Assembly (NCBI RefSeq): GCF_024267675.1
Contig: NZ_JALDYX010000003.1
Location: forward strand, 207,141-271,140
DNA length: 64,000 bases
Direction of reading: 5' to 3'
DNA from: Marinobacterium sedimentorum
GTDB lineage: Bacteria > Pseudomonadota > Gammaproteobacteria > Pseudomonadales > Balneatricaceae
Position 1 is the stretch's first letter, and each line of letters opens with the position of its first letter. The translations under genes and the position numbers were made by a program. This document shows positions 1 to 9,670 of the stretch, piece by piece. The notes under the pieces were generated by a model, which saw nothing but the letters and a program-made list of their open reading frames with translations, ran no database searches and was not told where the DNA came from.

Positions 1-2563
1 GACTGCGACAGTAGTCGATCAGCTTGTGCATCAGCACAGCCCCGACGCCCTCCCCCTGCAGATCGTCCCGAATGACAATCGAGAATTCACTGCGCACATT
101 ATCCGCGTCCGTCACCGCCCGCACCACGGCCAAAGTTTCGTTGCCGGCGCCGTTTTCCCGCGGTGCCGACACGACAAAGGCCATTTCTCGGTCGTAATCA
201 ATCTGGGTCCAGTTGGCCAGTTCCTGGTGCGTTGGCACACCGCGACTGTAGAAATAACGCATGCGGATCGATTCCGGGCTGAGGTGATTGTAAAACTCCA
301 GATGATCGGGCTCATCTTCGCCGCGAATAGCCCGCACCACGGCCTGACGGCCCGAGCGACGCAGTCGAATTGACTCGGTCAGATGCTCGGGGTACGGCGA
401 AATTGCCAGGCGCACAGGCTCAGCCACCGACACGGCCACATCCACCGCCAGCAGCCCGCGCTTGTTGAGCAGCAGCGGGTTGATTTCCAGCCCTGCAATA
501 TTGGGCAGATCCACCACCATCTCCGACAGCTTGATCAGCAGGTCGCACAGCTGGTCAACATCGCGCTCAGCCTGATAGCTGTTTTCGCAGATAATGTCGT
601 ACACCCGCGAGCTCTGCACCAGGGTCCGGGCCAGCGCCTGATTCAGCGGCGGCAGCATCAGCTGTCGATCCGCCAGCACATCCACCGTGTACCCACCGGC
701 GCCAAACAGCAGCAGCGGCCCGAAGACGGGGTCACGCGTAATGCCCACGTTGATCTGCAGCGACTGAAAGCCACGTTTCATCTGCTGCACGCAGAACCCC
801 ATCACCTGGTCGTCACTGAAACGCTCCCGCACGCGATATTCCAGCCGCGTCACGGCATGGCGAACCTCGCTGACCGAGTACAGATCCAGCGCCAGATCTC
901 GCCAACGCCGGCGCACCTTGTCGTCATAGCTGAACGGGTAGACATTTTCACAGTGCAGCACCCGCACGGCCACGGAGCCGCCCAGCTGCTTGGCCACCTC
1001 AACCACGCCTTCCACCGTATCGGCATAGTACGAATGGGACACAGGTACGCCATAGAGATCCAGCAATTCACAAGCCTGGGCATGGTGCAGAAACCCGCGA
1101 CCTTCCTCCAGCGCCTGGGCCACCAGATTGCGCGCCTGGATGTGATTCTGGCTGTTCTGCTTCAGAAAAGGCGCCGGCGTCTGGCGCATGACTTCCTGAT
1201 TGCGCCTATAGCGTACCATCTGCAAAAAGGCATCAACCGCCTCCTCAGGGGTGATGAAGGTGGCAATACCAGCGGTATTGAAATGATTGCGGGCGGCAAT
1301 GGCCGTGGCCCGGCCCATCCAGCAACTGAGCACGTTGCGTGGGGTTCCCCTGGCAACCTCTATAACCGCCCGTGCGGTTTCGACGCCCGGCGCAGGATAG
1401 GTCGGTGCATGTATCACCAGCACCGTATCCACTGCGGCGTCGGCGACCAGAATACGCAGCGCACTGGCAAAGCGCTCGGGCGTGGCGTCGGCATTAAGGT
1501 CCACCGGGTTGCCCTGGTTCCAGCTAGCCGGCAACAATGCCGCCAGCGCCTCGCGACTGTCCTCTGACAACTGCGCCAACTGGCCACGACCGCGCAACAA
1601 ACGGTCGGTCGCCAGTGCATTGGGTCCCATGCCATTGGACACAATGGCCAGGCGCTCGCCACGCATGGGCTTCATGCGCGAAAGGGTTTCCAGTGCATGG
1701 AACAGCTGATCCGAGGTTTCGACCCGCAGTACACCGGCACGGCGCAGCGCAGCATCATAAACAAGGTCCTCATCACAGACACCGGGCGCCAGGCGTACGC
1801 TGTGCTCGGCGTCCTGTACAACATCTGACTTAAGGACCAGCACCAGCTTGTTGCGCGATGCGGCACGCACCGCCGAGAGGAAATTCCGCGCAGAGCCGGT
1901 CATGCGATCCATCTGCAGCAAAATGGCGTGGGTATGGGGGTCCTTGGCCAGATAGTCGATCACCGCGGGGATATCAACATCGACACTTTCGCCCAGGGTC
2001 ATAAAATGGGAAAAACCAATCCCCTGACCATTTGCCCAGTCAATCATGGCGGTACCGATCAGCCCCGACTGGCCAACGTAGGCCACCTTGCCTTGGCTGA
2101 TATTGACGTGGGAATAACTGGCATTCATGCACGACCCCGGCACCAGCAAGCCCATGCAGTCCGGCCCCAGAATACGAATGCCATAGGGGTGCGCGGCTTC
2201 CAGCACTTCCTCATGCAAGGTACGCTCTGTCTTGCTGTCCCGAATGGACAGGCCACCGGTTAGAATCAGCGCCGCCTTGACCATATGGGCACCGAGCTTG
2301 CGGATAATGTCTGCGACAGTCTGGGGCGGCGAACAGATAATGGCCAGATCCGGCATCTTCACCAGTTCGCTGACACTCTTTACGCAGGGCACGCCTCGCA
2401 CCGTCTCGTAGCCCTGGGCGTTAACGACCATCAGCTCACCCTGGTAGCCACCATCAAGCAGGTTCTGCAGCACGACACCGCCCATGCTGTCATCGCGCTC
2501 CGAGGCCCCAAAGATGGCGATGGAGTCGGGTTGGAAAAATCGTTTTAGGTACTTTGTCGACAC
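1..2563 (-). CDS. Pat/YfiQ-type NDP-forming acyl-CoA synthetase fused to GNAT acetyltransferase (C-terminus off window)
   Basis: About 854 codons are visible and the frame runs off the left edge. The N-terminus has a CoA-binding Rossmann region (FQPDSIAIFGASERDDSMGG), then succinyl-CoA-ligase-like and ATP-grasp regions (for example LLLFGAGGYTVDVLAD and AGLEINPLLLNKRGLLAVDV). The last visible part is a GNAT domain whose acetyl-CoA loop reads RDDLQGEGVGAVLM. This order matches the Pat/YfiQ/PatZ family of protein lysine acetyltransferases, about 890 residues in E. coli, so only the last few dozen residues should be missing. In that family the synthetase half is usually catalytically dead and senses acyl-CoA, while the GNAT half acetylates targets such as acetyl-CoA synthetase. 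The start is GTG at 2563, preceded by GAGGAAG at a good distance. It is divergent from the lipoprotein gene at 2798. Confidence 0.88.
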   Translation of the reverse strand, partial: MSTKYLKRFFQPDSIAIFGASERDDSMGGVVLQNLLDGGYQGELMVVNAQGYETVRGVPCVKSVSELVKMPDLAIICSPPQTVADIIRKLGAHMVKAALILTGGLSIRDSKTERTLHEEVLEAAHPYGIRILGPDCMGLLVPGSCMNASYSHVNISQGKVAYVGQSGLIGTAMIDWANGQGIGFSHFMTLGESVDVDIPAVIDYLAKDPHTHAILLQMDRMTGSARNFLSAVRAASRNKLVLVLKSDVVQDAEHSVRLAPGVCDEDLVYDAALRRAGVLRVETSDQLFHALETLSRMKPMRGERLAIVSNGMGPNALATDRLLRGRGQLAQLSEDSREALAALLPASWNQGNPVDLNADATPERFASALRILVADAAVDTVLVIHAPTYPAPGVETARAVIEVARGTPRNVLSCWMGRATAIAARNHFNTAGIATFITPEEAVDAFLQMVRYRRNQEVMRQTPAPFLKQNSQNHIQARNLVAQALEEGRGFLHHAQACELLDLYGVPVSHSYYADTVEGVVEVAKQLGGSVAVRVLHCENVYPFSYDDKVRRRWRDLALDLYSVSEVRHAVTRLEYRVRERFSDDQVMGFCVQQMKRGFQSLQINVGITRDPVFGPLLLFGAGGYTVDVLADRQLMLPPLNQALARTLVQSSRVYDIICENSYQAERDVDQLCDLLIKLSEMVVDLPNIAGLEINPLLLNKRGLLAVDVAVSVAEPVRLAISPYPEHLTESIRLRRSGRQAVVRAIRGEDEPDHLEFYNHLSPESIRMRYFYSRGVPTHQELANWTQIDYDREMAFVVSAPRENGAGNETLAVVRAVTDADNVRSEFSIVIRDDLQGEGVGAVLMHKLIDYCRS

Positions 2564-2797
2564 GCGACGCTTCCTCTTCAAACGAGACGGCTGCAGCTGC
2601 TCATGCAGATCAGCCTACTATTCTAGCCTGCAAAGCCGGTACAGGAACCACCGATCGGCATGTCATTAGGCATAAGCGCGCCACGCGGGCACCGTGCGTC
2701 CTGTCCAGGGCCATCCGGCTGCGGCCTGCCAGCGGCGAAAAAGTGGCATACAATACCCACCTCGGGATCATTTTCAGCCAAAGGACAGATACCCCGC

Positions 2798-3505
2798 ATG
2801 CACCTGCCCAACTTTCGCCTGTTTTTGCCTGCCCTGCTACTCGTTGGTTGCAGCAGCGCCCCGCCGCCACCATCCGTTGCTACTCCACCGTCAGAGCCAG
2901 AACCAGCCCCGCGCCTGACCGAGATTTTTCCCGACAAGGTACGCCCGCAAATCACTGCCCTGCGCGCCGACCCCGGCGAGCTGGCCCGCAGCTTCGTCGA
3001 TGACTATCAGCGTCAGGCGCTTTACAGCGGCCAGCATGCCGCCACCCTGGCACGGGAGTACCGGTTTCGTGAGAATCGCTGGTCGACGCAGCAGGACCGC
3101 CTGATGATGGTGTTTGACAATGATCGTGGCGATACCGGCTTTGTTGCCTGGAGCCTGAGCCGCAACGCCACGGCCACTTCCTTGCGCATTCAGGACACCA
3201 AGATCGGCCAGCGCTTTGCGCTCGTCCTGCGCCCGGCGCGCCTGTGCTTTGCCATCGGCGCCGCCCAGGCCCCGAGCTGGAGCACCGGACGCTGGGCCTA
3301 TGATCCAAATCGCCCAGGCTCTTTCGAATGCAACGGCCTCACCAACAGCTCGGCTTTCAAGTCAGGCACGCGCCTGCCAGCATTGCTTGGGGCCTACTTT
3401 TCCGAGGGCGATGCGGTGCTGATGTTTGACAGCCGCGACCAGCGTGATGCGATCGCAGGCGTACTGGCGCAGCTGTTCCCCTACCTGATTTTCAGCCCGC
3501 GCTAG
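2798..3505 (+). CDS. predicted lipoprotein of unknown function
   Basis: 235 residues. The signal peptide ends in a lipobox (LLLVGC) with Cys at about residue 19, followed by a Pro-rich linker, so it should be an acylated envelope lipoprotein. Residue 2 after the Cys is Ser, which under the general Lol rule favours outer-membrane sorting. The mature part (about 180 residues) is soluble and not a family I can name. The ATG at 2798 has AAGGACA upstream. A longer in-frame ORF begins at 2660 but lacks a signal peptide at its own start, so the internal ATG is preferred. The gene stands alone between pat (divergent) and the small acidic proteins downstream. Confidence 0.75.
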   Translation: MHLPNFRLFLPALLLVGCSSAPPPPSVATPPSEPEPAPRLTEIFPDKVRPQITALRADPGELARSFVDDYQRQALYSGQHAATLAREYRFRENRWSTQQDRLMMVFDNDRGDTGFVAWSLSRNATATSLRIQDTKIGQRFALVLRPARLCFAIGAAQAPSWSTGRWAYDPNRPGSFECNGLTNSSAFKSGTRLPALLGAYFSEGDAVLMFDSRDQRDAIAGVLAQLFPYLIFSPR

Positions 3506-3740
3506 CACGCCACAACGGCCTGTCAGCAGCGCAACAAAAGAGGTCAGGGGCAGCGGTTTTTCCCCGTTGCAAAATCACCGCCCCAAGCCCTAATATCTGT
3601 TCCATACTAGTTAGGGAGTTACCACAGGGTGTGCCACCGCGCAGGCCCTGCGTGTAAGGCGCCGTCACATATCAGGACAGATGCAGCGCTATCCGTATTA
3701 TCAGCAAGGCAATGCGCGGACAGATGTCGAGAACAGATCT

Positions 3741-3935
3741 ATGACTAAAAAACACAACAGCAGTGACATGACCGACGACGACGATGTCGTGGATTGGGAC
3801 TCCGAACCGGAGATCAAGGAAGACGCCCCCGAAAAACGTAAAACCATCGACCCTGCTGCCCGGCGCCGCATTGAGCAACTGCTCGAGGAACGCGCCCTTA
3901 GACAGCAGATAGAGGATGCGTTTGACGACGATTAA
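3741..3935 (+). CDS. PA3496-family small acidic/charged protein, copy 1
   Basis: 64 residues from ATG 3741. It has an acidic N-terminal half (DDDDVVDWDSEPE) and a basic/alpha-helical C-terminal half (ARRRIEQLLEERALRQQIEDAFDDD). This resembles the small proteins annotated as the PA3496 family (putative envelope integrity), a label I recall rather than could verify. There is no signal peptide or membrane segment. An in-frame ATG at 3681 would add 20 residues; neither start has a strong ribosome binding site, so the start is uncertain. It is clearly paralogous to the gene at 4322: both have an acidic DW motif, then K-R/R-x-x-I/R-E-x-x-EER-L-x-R-Q-I. Confidence 0.7.
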   Translation: MTKKHNSSDMTDDDDVVDWDSEPEIKEDAPEKRKTIDPAARRRIEQLLEERALRQQIEDAFDDD

Positions 3936-4321
3936 GCACTCTCATGCTGCTGCCAGACCTTAGTCCCTGGAACCGGCCTGTCCCGGTTCCGCTCCGCCAT
4001 GCCCGCATTAAACGAACCTGAGAAACAAAACCTGCCTCTGACCTCGCACACCGAACTCGTCTGCAGCTCCTGCCAGCACAGCGTCTCAGCGCCGCGCCAA
4101 CAAAATGCGCGGCCACCAAAGAATTCACTTTACCCAACGCCAAAAGCTGCTATATATTCGCGAAATAAACCATACGGCAGCTTGTCAAGTTACAAATGAA
4201 GGCAACTTGGCAGGCGCTAACGTTGCGAGCAAAAAGATCGGCGAGTCAGCGCAATAATTTTTTCAACCGGCAGGGCTCTGTCCCTGTTTGATTTCAACCT
4301 GAGATGTGAGAACGAGAGCCG
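3936..4321. other. intergenic, no gene recognised
   Basis: 386 bp between the two related small-protein genes. Short ORFs on both strands show no recognisable protein. The second half is AT-richer (for example CTATATATTCGCGAAATAAA near 4150) and probably carries the promoter of the gene at 4322. No terminator-like hairpin was seen. Confidence 0.4.
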
Positions 4322-4525
4322 ATGGGCACCAAAATTCGTGTCGATCAAGTCCCTGCGGACGATATCGAAGACTGGGATGACGACTTTGAAGACCGGGATA
4401 CAAACACCCGGGGCAAGAAGATCAGCTACAACAGCAAGAAACGTCGTCAGATAGAAGAACGCATGGAAGAACGTCTTCTGGCGCGTCAGATCAGCAGCGG
4501 CTACGAAGACAACCTGTACGAGTAA
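4322..4525 (+). CDS. PA3496-family small acidic/charged protein, copy 2
   Basis: 67 residues. N-terminal acidic segment with a DWDDDFED core, then a basic stretch (GKKISYNSKKRRQ) and a helical tail with EERMEERLLARQI. It shares its layout and the EER-L-x-R-Q-I core with the gene at 3741, so the two look like a diverged duplication about 390 bp apart. The ATG at 4322 follows a GAGA-containing leader (GAGAACGAGAGCCG). Function is unknown; by size and charge it could be a small regulator or an envelope-stress factor, but nothing in the sequence decides this. Confidence 0.7.
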   Translation: MGTKIRVDQVPADDIEDWDDDFEDRDTNTRGKKISYNSKKRRQIEERMEERLLARQISSGYEDNLYE

Positions 4526-4991
4526 GCCGGCGCCCGCTGCCCTGGCAGCGGAGCCTTCCCGAGCGGCTATCCCGATACCCGCTCTTAGTCTACTGCCGAT
4601 CCGTGCAACGCTCTGGCGGATGTCCTGCTGAAGGTCCCGCCGTGCTCCAGAACGATTGCCTCCTCGCACCGCGCCCAATGCTCCCTGCGTCAAATGCACC
4701 CTCTCGCCGTCCAGGCATTGTTTCGACTATGCTTGTTAGGCACGGGAGCAGTCTGATCGATAAGCCGAGGTCTTTCTCCAGCGAGTAATTCCCCCTCAGC
4801 GATCAGTTCCGTGCATCTTGCGCTGGACTGTATTTACTATCGACATGCCGCTTAACCCGTTGCAGCAGCCTGCTGCTCCTCCGCACAGGAGCACATCGGC
4901 GGTTCCACTCCTCAGGATTGCAGAATCCGGCTCGCCCCCAGGGGTCTGTTTATCGTAAAATCCACCGGTCTGAAGCTCAGCCGGAACTCCC
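4526..4991. other. intergenic, one strong hairpin, no gene recognised
   Basis: 466 bp. Just after the small-protein stop is a perfect inverted repeat, CCGCTGCC / GGCAGCGG, around 4533-4551. It could end transcription of the small gene, although no T-run follows. ORFs here overlap on both strands without recognisable products. The end of the stretch (TTATCGTAAAAT near 4950) may hold the promoter of the nucleoid-protein gene. Confidence 0.4.
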
Positions 4992-6032
4992 ATGGAATTA
5001 CAGAAAGTCGCTATCCGATCACTGACCCGCGCCGCAGGCGAGCTGACTGCGCTTGATCCGCAGGCACCGCTGGTACAGCAACTGTTTGAAGCCGTTACCG
5101 GCAGTTTTGGCCGCCGCTCGGCCCTCACCCACGGCGCCTTCAGCGACGATGCACTCTACGAACACCCCTTCGCGACCGCACTGCTGCCCCTGGCCGGCGA
5201 CAGTGCCAGTGATGCAGACCTGGAAGCCCTGGCCGATGCCAGCCTGGCAGCGCTGCTGCAAAGCACAGAACCCGACCAGCCGGCCGATACCTGTGACAGC
5301 CAGGTCATCTTTCTGCTGTATCAGAGTGATCGCTATCACTACCTGCTGCTCGCCCTGGTGGAACACGAGACCCGCCTGAGCCTGGACGCCAACCTGCAAC
5401 CCATCCAGACCCAGGTGCTGGCGGCTGAGCGTCTGGTACAGGCGCTGCGCATCAATCTCACCCGCCTGGGCCGCAGCCAGGACAGTTACCTCAGCTTTGT
5501 ACCGGGCAAGCGCAATGGCAGCATCGGCCAGGACTTCCCAGGCGCCCTGGGCTGCAGCCAGGCCATTCCGGCGAGCCAGAGCACCCGCGAGCTCATCCGT
5601 GCCACCCGTGACTTCTGCAATCAGAATGCGCTGCACGAACGCAAGGATGAAGTGGTGGAAGACGTCGTCAACTATCTGGAGCAGCAGCGTGGCGAGCAGC
5701 GCCATGCATCGCTGAATGAAGTCGAGCGGCTGTTCGATGCCTATATCCCGCCCAGCGAAGACCCGGCACCGGGAACAACCTTCGGCGAGTTTGCCAATAC
5801 CGAACCCTACCAGGTCAGTCAGGAATTTCAGCCACACCGCGGCACCCTGAAAGCCCTGAGCAAGGTGAAAACCAAATCGGATAACTGGCAACTGGACTTT
5901 GCCCGCCGCTCTCTGGGGGCCCAGGGCTCGGACCGGGATATTCTGTTTGACGAACAGGGACAGACACTGACACTGCGCCGTTTGCCGACGCGCGTCATTC
6001 AGACCATCCGTGAAGCCCTGGAGCAGGAATAA
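4992..6032 (+). CDS. nucleoid-associated protein NdpA/YejK family
   Basis: 346 residues, close to the 335 of E. coli YejK. Recognisable family features are the start with an AxR/HxL pattern, the central YLSFVPGKR-like segment (E. coli YLTFLKGR), a C-terminal FxEFA motif and the closing segment LxIRRLP-type strand (QTLTLRRLPTRVIQ). Members are abundant nucleoid-bound proteins of unclear mechanism. The gene is monocistronic and converges on the diguanylate cyclase gene, with a short inverted repeat (GACAGCGAG / CTCGCTGTC, 6041-6077) between the two stops. Confidence 0.85.
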   Translation: MELQKVAIRSLTRAAGELTALDPQAPLVQQLFEAVTGSFGRRSALTHGAFSDDALYEHPFATALLPLAGDSASDADLEALADASLAALLQSTEPDQPADTCDSQVIFLLYQSDRYHYLLLALVEHETRLSLDANLQPIQTQVLAAERLVQALRINLTRLGRSQDSYLSFVPGKRNGSIGQDFPGALGCSQAIPASQSTRELIRATRDFCNQNALHERKDEVVEDVVNYLEQQRGEQRHASLNEVERLFDAYIPPSEDPAPGTTFGEFANTEPYQVSQEFQPHRGTLKALSKVKTKSDNWQLDFARRSLGAQGSDRDILFDEQGQTLTLRRLPTRVIQTIREALEQE

Positions 6033-6074
6033 ACACAGCCGACAGCGAGCCCTCGATAGTGGCCGATCTCGCTG

Positions 6075-6836
6075 TCAGCCATTGTTCGAGTCGGCGGGGC
6101 CCGCTGCAAGGCCACTCACACGGTTGCGACCCTCGCGCTTTGACCAGTACAGGCGCTCATCCGCTCGCTGCAGCAAGGCGCTGGCCGTCTCCTTAGTGCG
6201 CAACTGGGACACACCAAAGCTGGCAGTAACCGGGCGGCCGATCCCAAACTCAGCCTCGCACAATATCTTGCGCAGCCGTTCCGCCACCTCCTGCGCCAGA
6301 GCGCCATCGGTTTCAGTGGCGACCAGCATGAACTCCTCGCCGCCGGTGCGGGCCAGAAAATCCACCTCGCGCACCGCCGCAGTCATCAGCGACGCCACCT
6401 GGCGCAGCACCGCATCTCCAACCGGATGACCGTGACTGTCATTCACCTGCTTGAAGTTGTCGATATCAAACAAGATCACCGACAGCGGCCGCTGAAAGCG
6501 CTGTGCACGGCTGATTTCCTGTGCCAGTAACGCCTGTATACGACGATGGTTGACCAACCCGGTCAGGCTGTCGGTTGAGCTTTCGCGCACCAGAATAGTC
6601 AGCTCGCCAAAACGGCGAACCGCGAAGATCGCAATATAGATGGGCAGAAAAAGACCCAACGAGAACAGCATGTCATCGAGGTCAATAACTTCATAGGCAC
6701 GACTGAAGGCATACAGCTTTTCACTCAGATCCAGCCGACTGACGACATAAAAAATCATCAGCAAAATCAAACAACTGAGCAAAAATTCCCGCAGCCAGCG
6801 CCGCTTTTTCAAGTACTTGTGATTATCCACCCGCAA
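6075..6836 (-). CDS. membrane-bound diguanylate cyclase (GGDEF)
   Basis: 253 residues. Two N-terminal membrane helices (about residues 17-34 and 56-74) are followed by a GGDEF domain from about residue 85. The active-site loop is GGEEF at 165-169. The canonical inhibitory I-site RxxD (REVD, 156-159) lies five residues upstream, so the enzyme should make cyclic di-GMP from two GTP and be product-inhibited. The metal-binding FDIDNFK motif is intact at about 123-129. No input domain is present beyond the short membrane/periplasmic segment. It is followed on the same strand by nothing within the window except the convergent ndpA-like gene. Confidence 0.9.
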   Translation of the reverse strand: MRVDNHKYLKKRRWLREFLLSCLILLMIFYVVSRLDLSEKLYAFSRAYEVIDLDDMLFSLGLFLPIYIAIFAVRRFGELTILVRESSTDSLTGLVNHRRIQALLAQEISRAQRFQRPLSVILFDIDNFKQVNDSHGHPVGDAVLRQVASLMTAAVREVDFLARTGGEEFMLVATETDGALAQEVAERLRKILCEAEFGIGRPVTASFGVSQLRTKETASALLQRADERLYWSKREGRNRVSGLAAGPADSNNG

Positions 6837-6939
6837 AGAGTCCCGTTCATATGAGGGAACGACGCGAAGAATGCATTGTAAGGAGAACGCCCATTCGCCA
6901 CAACACGAACGTCGCTCTTTAAAGACAGCAACAGTTTAA

Positions 6940-6978
6940 GGCCCCTTGAGCGCCATGGCGCACCGGCACTCAGGGGCC
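6940..6978 (-). terminator. hairpin between trhO and the diguanylate cyclase gene
   Basis: Arms GGCCCCTTGAG and CTCAGGGGCC pair over 10 bp around an 18-nt loop. It lies downstream of trhO in the direction of transcription. The T-tract is weak (CTTAAACTG), so termination is possible but not certain. Confidence 0.4.
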
Positions 6979-7081
6979 GGTAACCCGGCACACATACTCA
7001 TCGGGATCAAAAGAGCGGGCGGGGAAAACGCAGCGCATGACAGCGCTGCTTTATGGAGATACCGCGCGGCCGTTCTGCGCC

Positions 7082-8065
7082 TCAGGAAGGCCTCTGCGCC
7101 TGGCGCTCGCGTAGCGCCTTTTTCTCATCCTTGCGTTTTTTGATGGTCTTGGCGGCATCGGCGCCCAGGTGGACTTCACCACGCTGCTCGGCCAGCCTGA
7201 CCTGAAGTTCACGCTGCGCATAGCGCGCACGTTGCTCTTCTGAAAGTTCATCAAAACAATGCGGACAGCTAACGCCCGCCATGTATTTCTCGCTGTTCAT
7301 ATCCGCCTGAGTAATCGGCAGACGGCAGGCATGGCACTGCTCAAAGCTGCCGCGCTCCAGTGCATGGTTGACGGTGACACGGTTATCAAACACAAAACAC
7401 TCACCCCGCCACAGTGACTCTTCCTGCGGCACGTCCTCCAGATACTTGAGAATGCCGCCCTCCAGGTGGTACACCTCGCCAAAACCCTGCTCCTTCAGGT
7501 AGGCCGTGGATTTCTCGCAGCGAATACCGCCGGTACAGAACATGGCTACCTTGGGGTGCGTTGCAGGATTCAGGTTCTGCTTCACAAAATCCGGGAACTC
7601 GCGAAACGTCTTGGTCAGGGGGTTCAGCGCGCGCTCAAAGGTGCCTATCTGCACCTCGTAGTCATTACGGGTGTCGATCACAACAACATCCGGATCGGCG
7701 ATCAGGCTGTTCCAGTCCGCGGGCTTGACATAGGTGCCCACAACCTGGCGCGGGTCTATGCCCTCAACACCCATGGTGACGATCTCTTTTTTCAGCTTCA
7801 CCTTGGTACGGTAAAACGGCATCTCGTCGCTATAGGACTCCTTGTGGGAGAGGTCCGCCAGGCGTGCATCGGCGCGCAACCAGGTCAGCACGGCATCGAT
7901 CCCCTGGCGGGAACCGGCCACAGTGCCATTGACGCCCTCGCGGGCCAGCAGCAGGGTACCACGCACCCCCTGGGCCTCCATCACATCGTGCAGAGGCTGG
8001 CGCATGGACTCGAAGTCCTCCAGGGTTGCAAACTTGTACAAGGCACAAACAACAATCTGAGTCAT
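7082..8065 (-). CDS. trhO: tRNA uridine(34) hydroxylase TrhO (YceA-type rhodanese)
   Basis: 327 residues from ATG 8065, which has GGAAAAG upstream; a longer frame to 8164 lacks a binding site and runs into the leader. The N-terminal acylphosphatase-like region ([12 protein letters not shown]) is followed by a rhodanese domain with active-site loop [13 protein letters not shown]-terminal zinc-finger-like segment follows, with Cys pairs CHACRLP and CPHCFDEL. This arrangement is typical of TrhO, which hydroxylates U34 of several tRNAs to 5-hydroxyuridine using O2, the first step towards cmo5U/mcmo5U. The tail is Lys/Arg-rich. The gene is monocistronic. Confidence 0.93.
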   Translation of the reverse strand: MTQIVVCALYKFATLEDFESMRQPLHDVMEAQGVRGTLLLAREGVNGTVAGSRQGIDAVLTWLRADARLADLSHKESYSDEMPFYRTKVKLKKEIVTMGVEGIDPRQVVGTYVKPADWNSLIADPDVVVIDTRNDYEVQIGTFERALNPLTKTFREFPDFVKQNLNPATHPKVAMFCTGGIRCEKSTAYLKEQGFGEVYHLEGGILKYLEDVPQEESLWRGECFVFDNRVTVNHALERGSFEQCHACRLPITQADMNSEKYMAGVSCPHCFDELSEEQRARYAQRELQVRLAEQRGEVHLGADAAKTIKKRKDEKKALRERQAQRPS

Positions 8066-8520
8066 ATCTTTTCCATCGTGCGATCCGGGGCGTAAGCCCG
8101 GAGCAAGGTTAAACAGGCGCCGCATTATACCAATGCTGTCGCAAAACCTCGATCCCATGCACATAGCAACGATGCCCCCCGTGCAACCTTCAGCACAAAA
8201 AGGCAGCGTTGCTCACCCGGCGATGAACTTTTATCCGTCCTGTGCATCTACTAAGACGGATCAGGTCTGCCCGGGTTACAGGGCATGCCTGGCCCAATCT
8301 TCAGCCGGCGCCCCCGGTGCCTGTGGGACGTCGGCTGACTTTATTGCTCCGCCATACCGATTTACTGCTACAACACCGCTACTTTTCACAACGGATCCAG
8401 AGCGCGAACACACAGCTTTTCACCCGCCCGCTAGGCCTGCGCCCGGCCAAGCTGCTATGCTAGGCGCCATTCTTTGTATCGCCTCGGCGCCCTCTCAACC
8501 CATCCTGTGAAAGCACCGCA
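8066..8520. other. intergenic between divergent trhO and hisC
   Basis: 455 bp. It must contain the promoters of both divergent genes. Overlapping short ORFs on both strands resemble nothing known. No hairpin or repeat stood out. Confidence 0.4.
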
Positions 8521-9597
8521 ATGAGCAAATTCTGGAGTGAAGCGATCCAGCACCTGGTTCCCTATGTACCGGGCGAGCAGCCGAAAGAGCAGCAGATCGT
8601 CAAACTGAATACCAATGAAAACCCCTACCCGCCCTCACCTGGTGTCATGCAGACACTGCAGGATTTCGATCTCGAGCGTCTTCGGCTTTATCCGGATCCC
8701 GATGCGCGGGCGCTAAAACAGGCGCTGGCGGATTATCACGGCGTTACGCGGGACAACGTCTTTGTCGGCAACGGCTCCGACGAAGTGCTGGCGCATACCT
8801 TTATGGCATTCTTCCGCCAAAAGGCACCGCTGCTGATGCCCAACATCAGTTACAGCTTTTACGATGTCTACTGCAACCTGTACGACATTCAGTACAGGGA
8901 AGTCCCGCTGCAGGCCGATTTCAGCATTTGTCTGGATGACTACGACCAGACCAACGGCGGCATCATCTTCGCCAACCCCAACGCCCCCACCGGCCGCACG
9001 CTGGAACTCGACGACATCGAACGCCTGCTGGCGCGCAATACCGAATCCGTTGTGGTGGTGGATGAAGCCTACGTTGATTTCGGCGCCCAGAGTGCCATCG
9101 CCCTGACGCAGCGCTACGACAACCTGCTCGTGGTGCAGACCTTTTCGAAATCACGCTCCCTGGCGGGGCTGCGCATCGGCTTTGCCATTGGACACCCGGA
9201 CCTTATCGACGGACTGGAGCGGGTCAAGAACAGCTTCAATTCCTACCCGCTCGACATGCTCGCCATCAGTGCAGCTGTCGCCGCGATAGAAGATGAAGAT
9301 TACTTTCGCAGTACGACTGATCGCATCATCGCCACCCGGGAATGGACCTGCAACGAACTCCAGGCACTGGGCTTTATCGTGCTGCCCTCGTGCACCAATT
9401 TCGTTTTCGCCCAGCACCGTTACCTGGAAGGGGCGGAGCTTATGGGCTACCTGCGTGCCAATGGCCTGCTGGTGCGGCATTTCAGCCGCCCGCTGATCGA
9501 CAATCACCTGCGCATCAGCATCGGTACCGATGCTGAAATGCAGCGGCTGATCGATACCCTGACCGGCCACCCGGATATCATCCGTCTGGAAGCCTGA
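8521..9597 (+). CDS. hisC: histidinol-phosphate aminotransferase
   Basis: 358 residues, fold-type I PLP aminotransferase. Family signatures: start VPYVPGEQP, substrate motif KLNTNENPYPPSP, PLP Asp in VVVDEAYVDF, and the Schiff-base Lys in TFSKSRSLAGLRIGF. It converts histidinol phosphate and 2-oxoglutarate to imidazole acetol phosphate and glutamate (reverse notation), in histidine synthesis. It most resembles the HisC1 type that in pseudomonads lies beside hisGD; here no other his gene is adjacent, so it is expressed alone and ends at its own terminator. Confidence 0.93.
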   Translation: MSKFWSEAIQHLVPYVPGEQPKEQQIVKLNTNENPYPPSPGVMQTLQDFDLERLRLYPDPDARALKQALADYHGVTRDNVFVGNGSDEVLAHTFMAFFRQKAPLLMPNISYSFYDVYCNLYDIQYREVPLQADFSICLDDYDQTNGGIIFANPNAPTGRTLELDDIERLLARNTESVVVVDEAYVDFGAQSAIALTQRYDNLLVVQTFSKSRSLAGLRIGFAIGHPDLIDGLERVKNSFNSYPLDMLAISAAVAAIEDEDYFRSTTDRIIATREWTCNELQALGFIVLPSCTNFVFAQHRYLEGAELMGYLRANGLLVRHFSRPLIDNHLRISIGTDAEMQRLIDTLTGHPDIIRLEA

Positions 9598-9612
9598 TCG
9601 GCCAAAACGCAA

Positions 9613-9645
9613 ACAGGGTGCCGCTATAAGGCACCCTGTTTTTAT
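9613..9645 (+). terminator. rho-independent terminator after hisC
   Basis: Ten-bp perfect arms ACAGGGTGCC and GGCACCCTGT with a 7-nt loop, followed by TTTTATT. It also has an A-run on the other side (CAAAACGCAAA), but the gene beyond (speC) runs towards it, so it may serve both. Confidence 0.85.
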
Positions 9646-9670
9646 TCAGCTGTTGAATTCGATCGCTACA

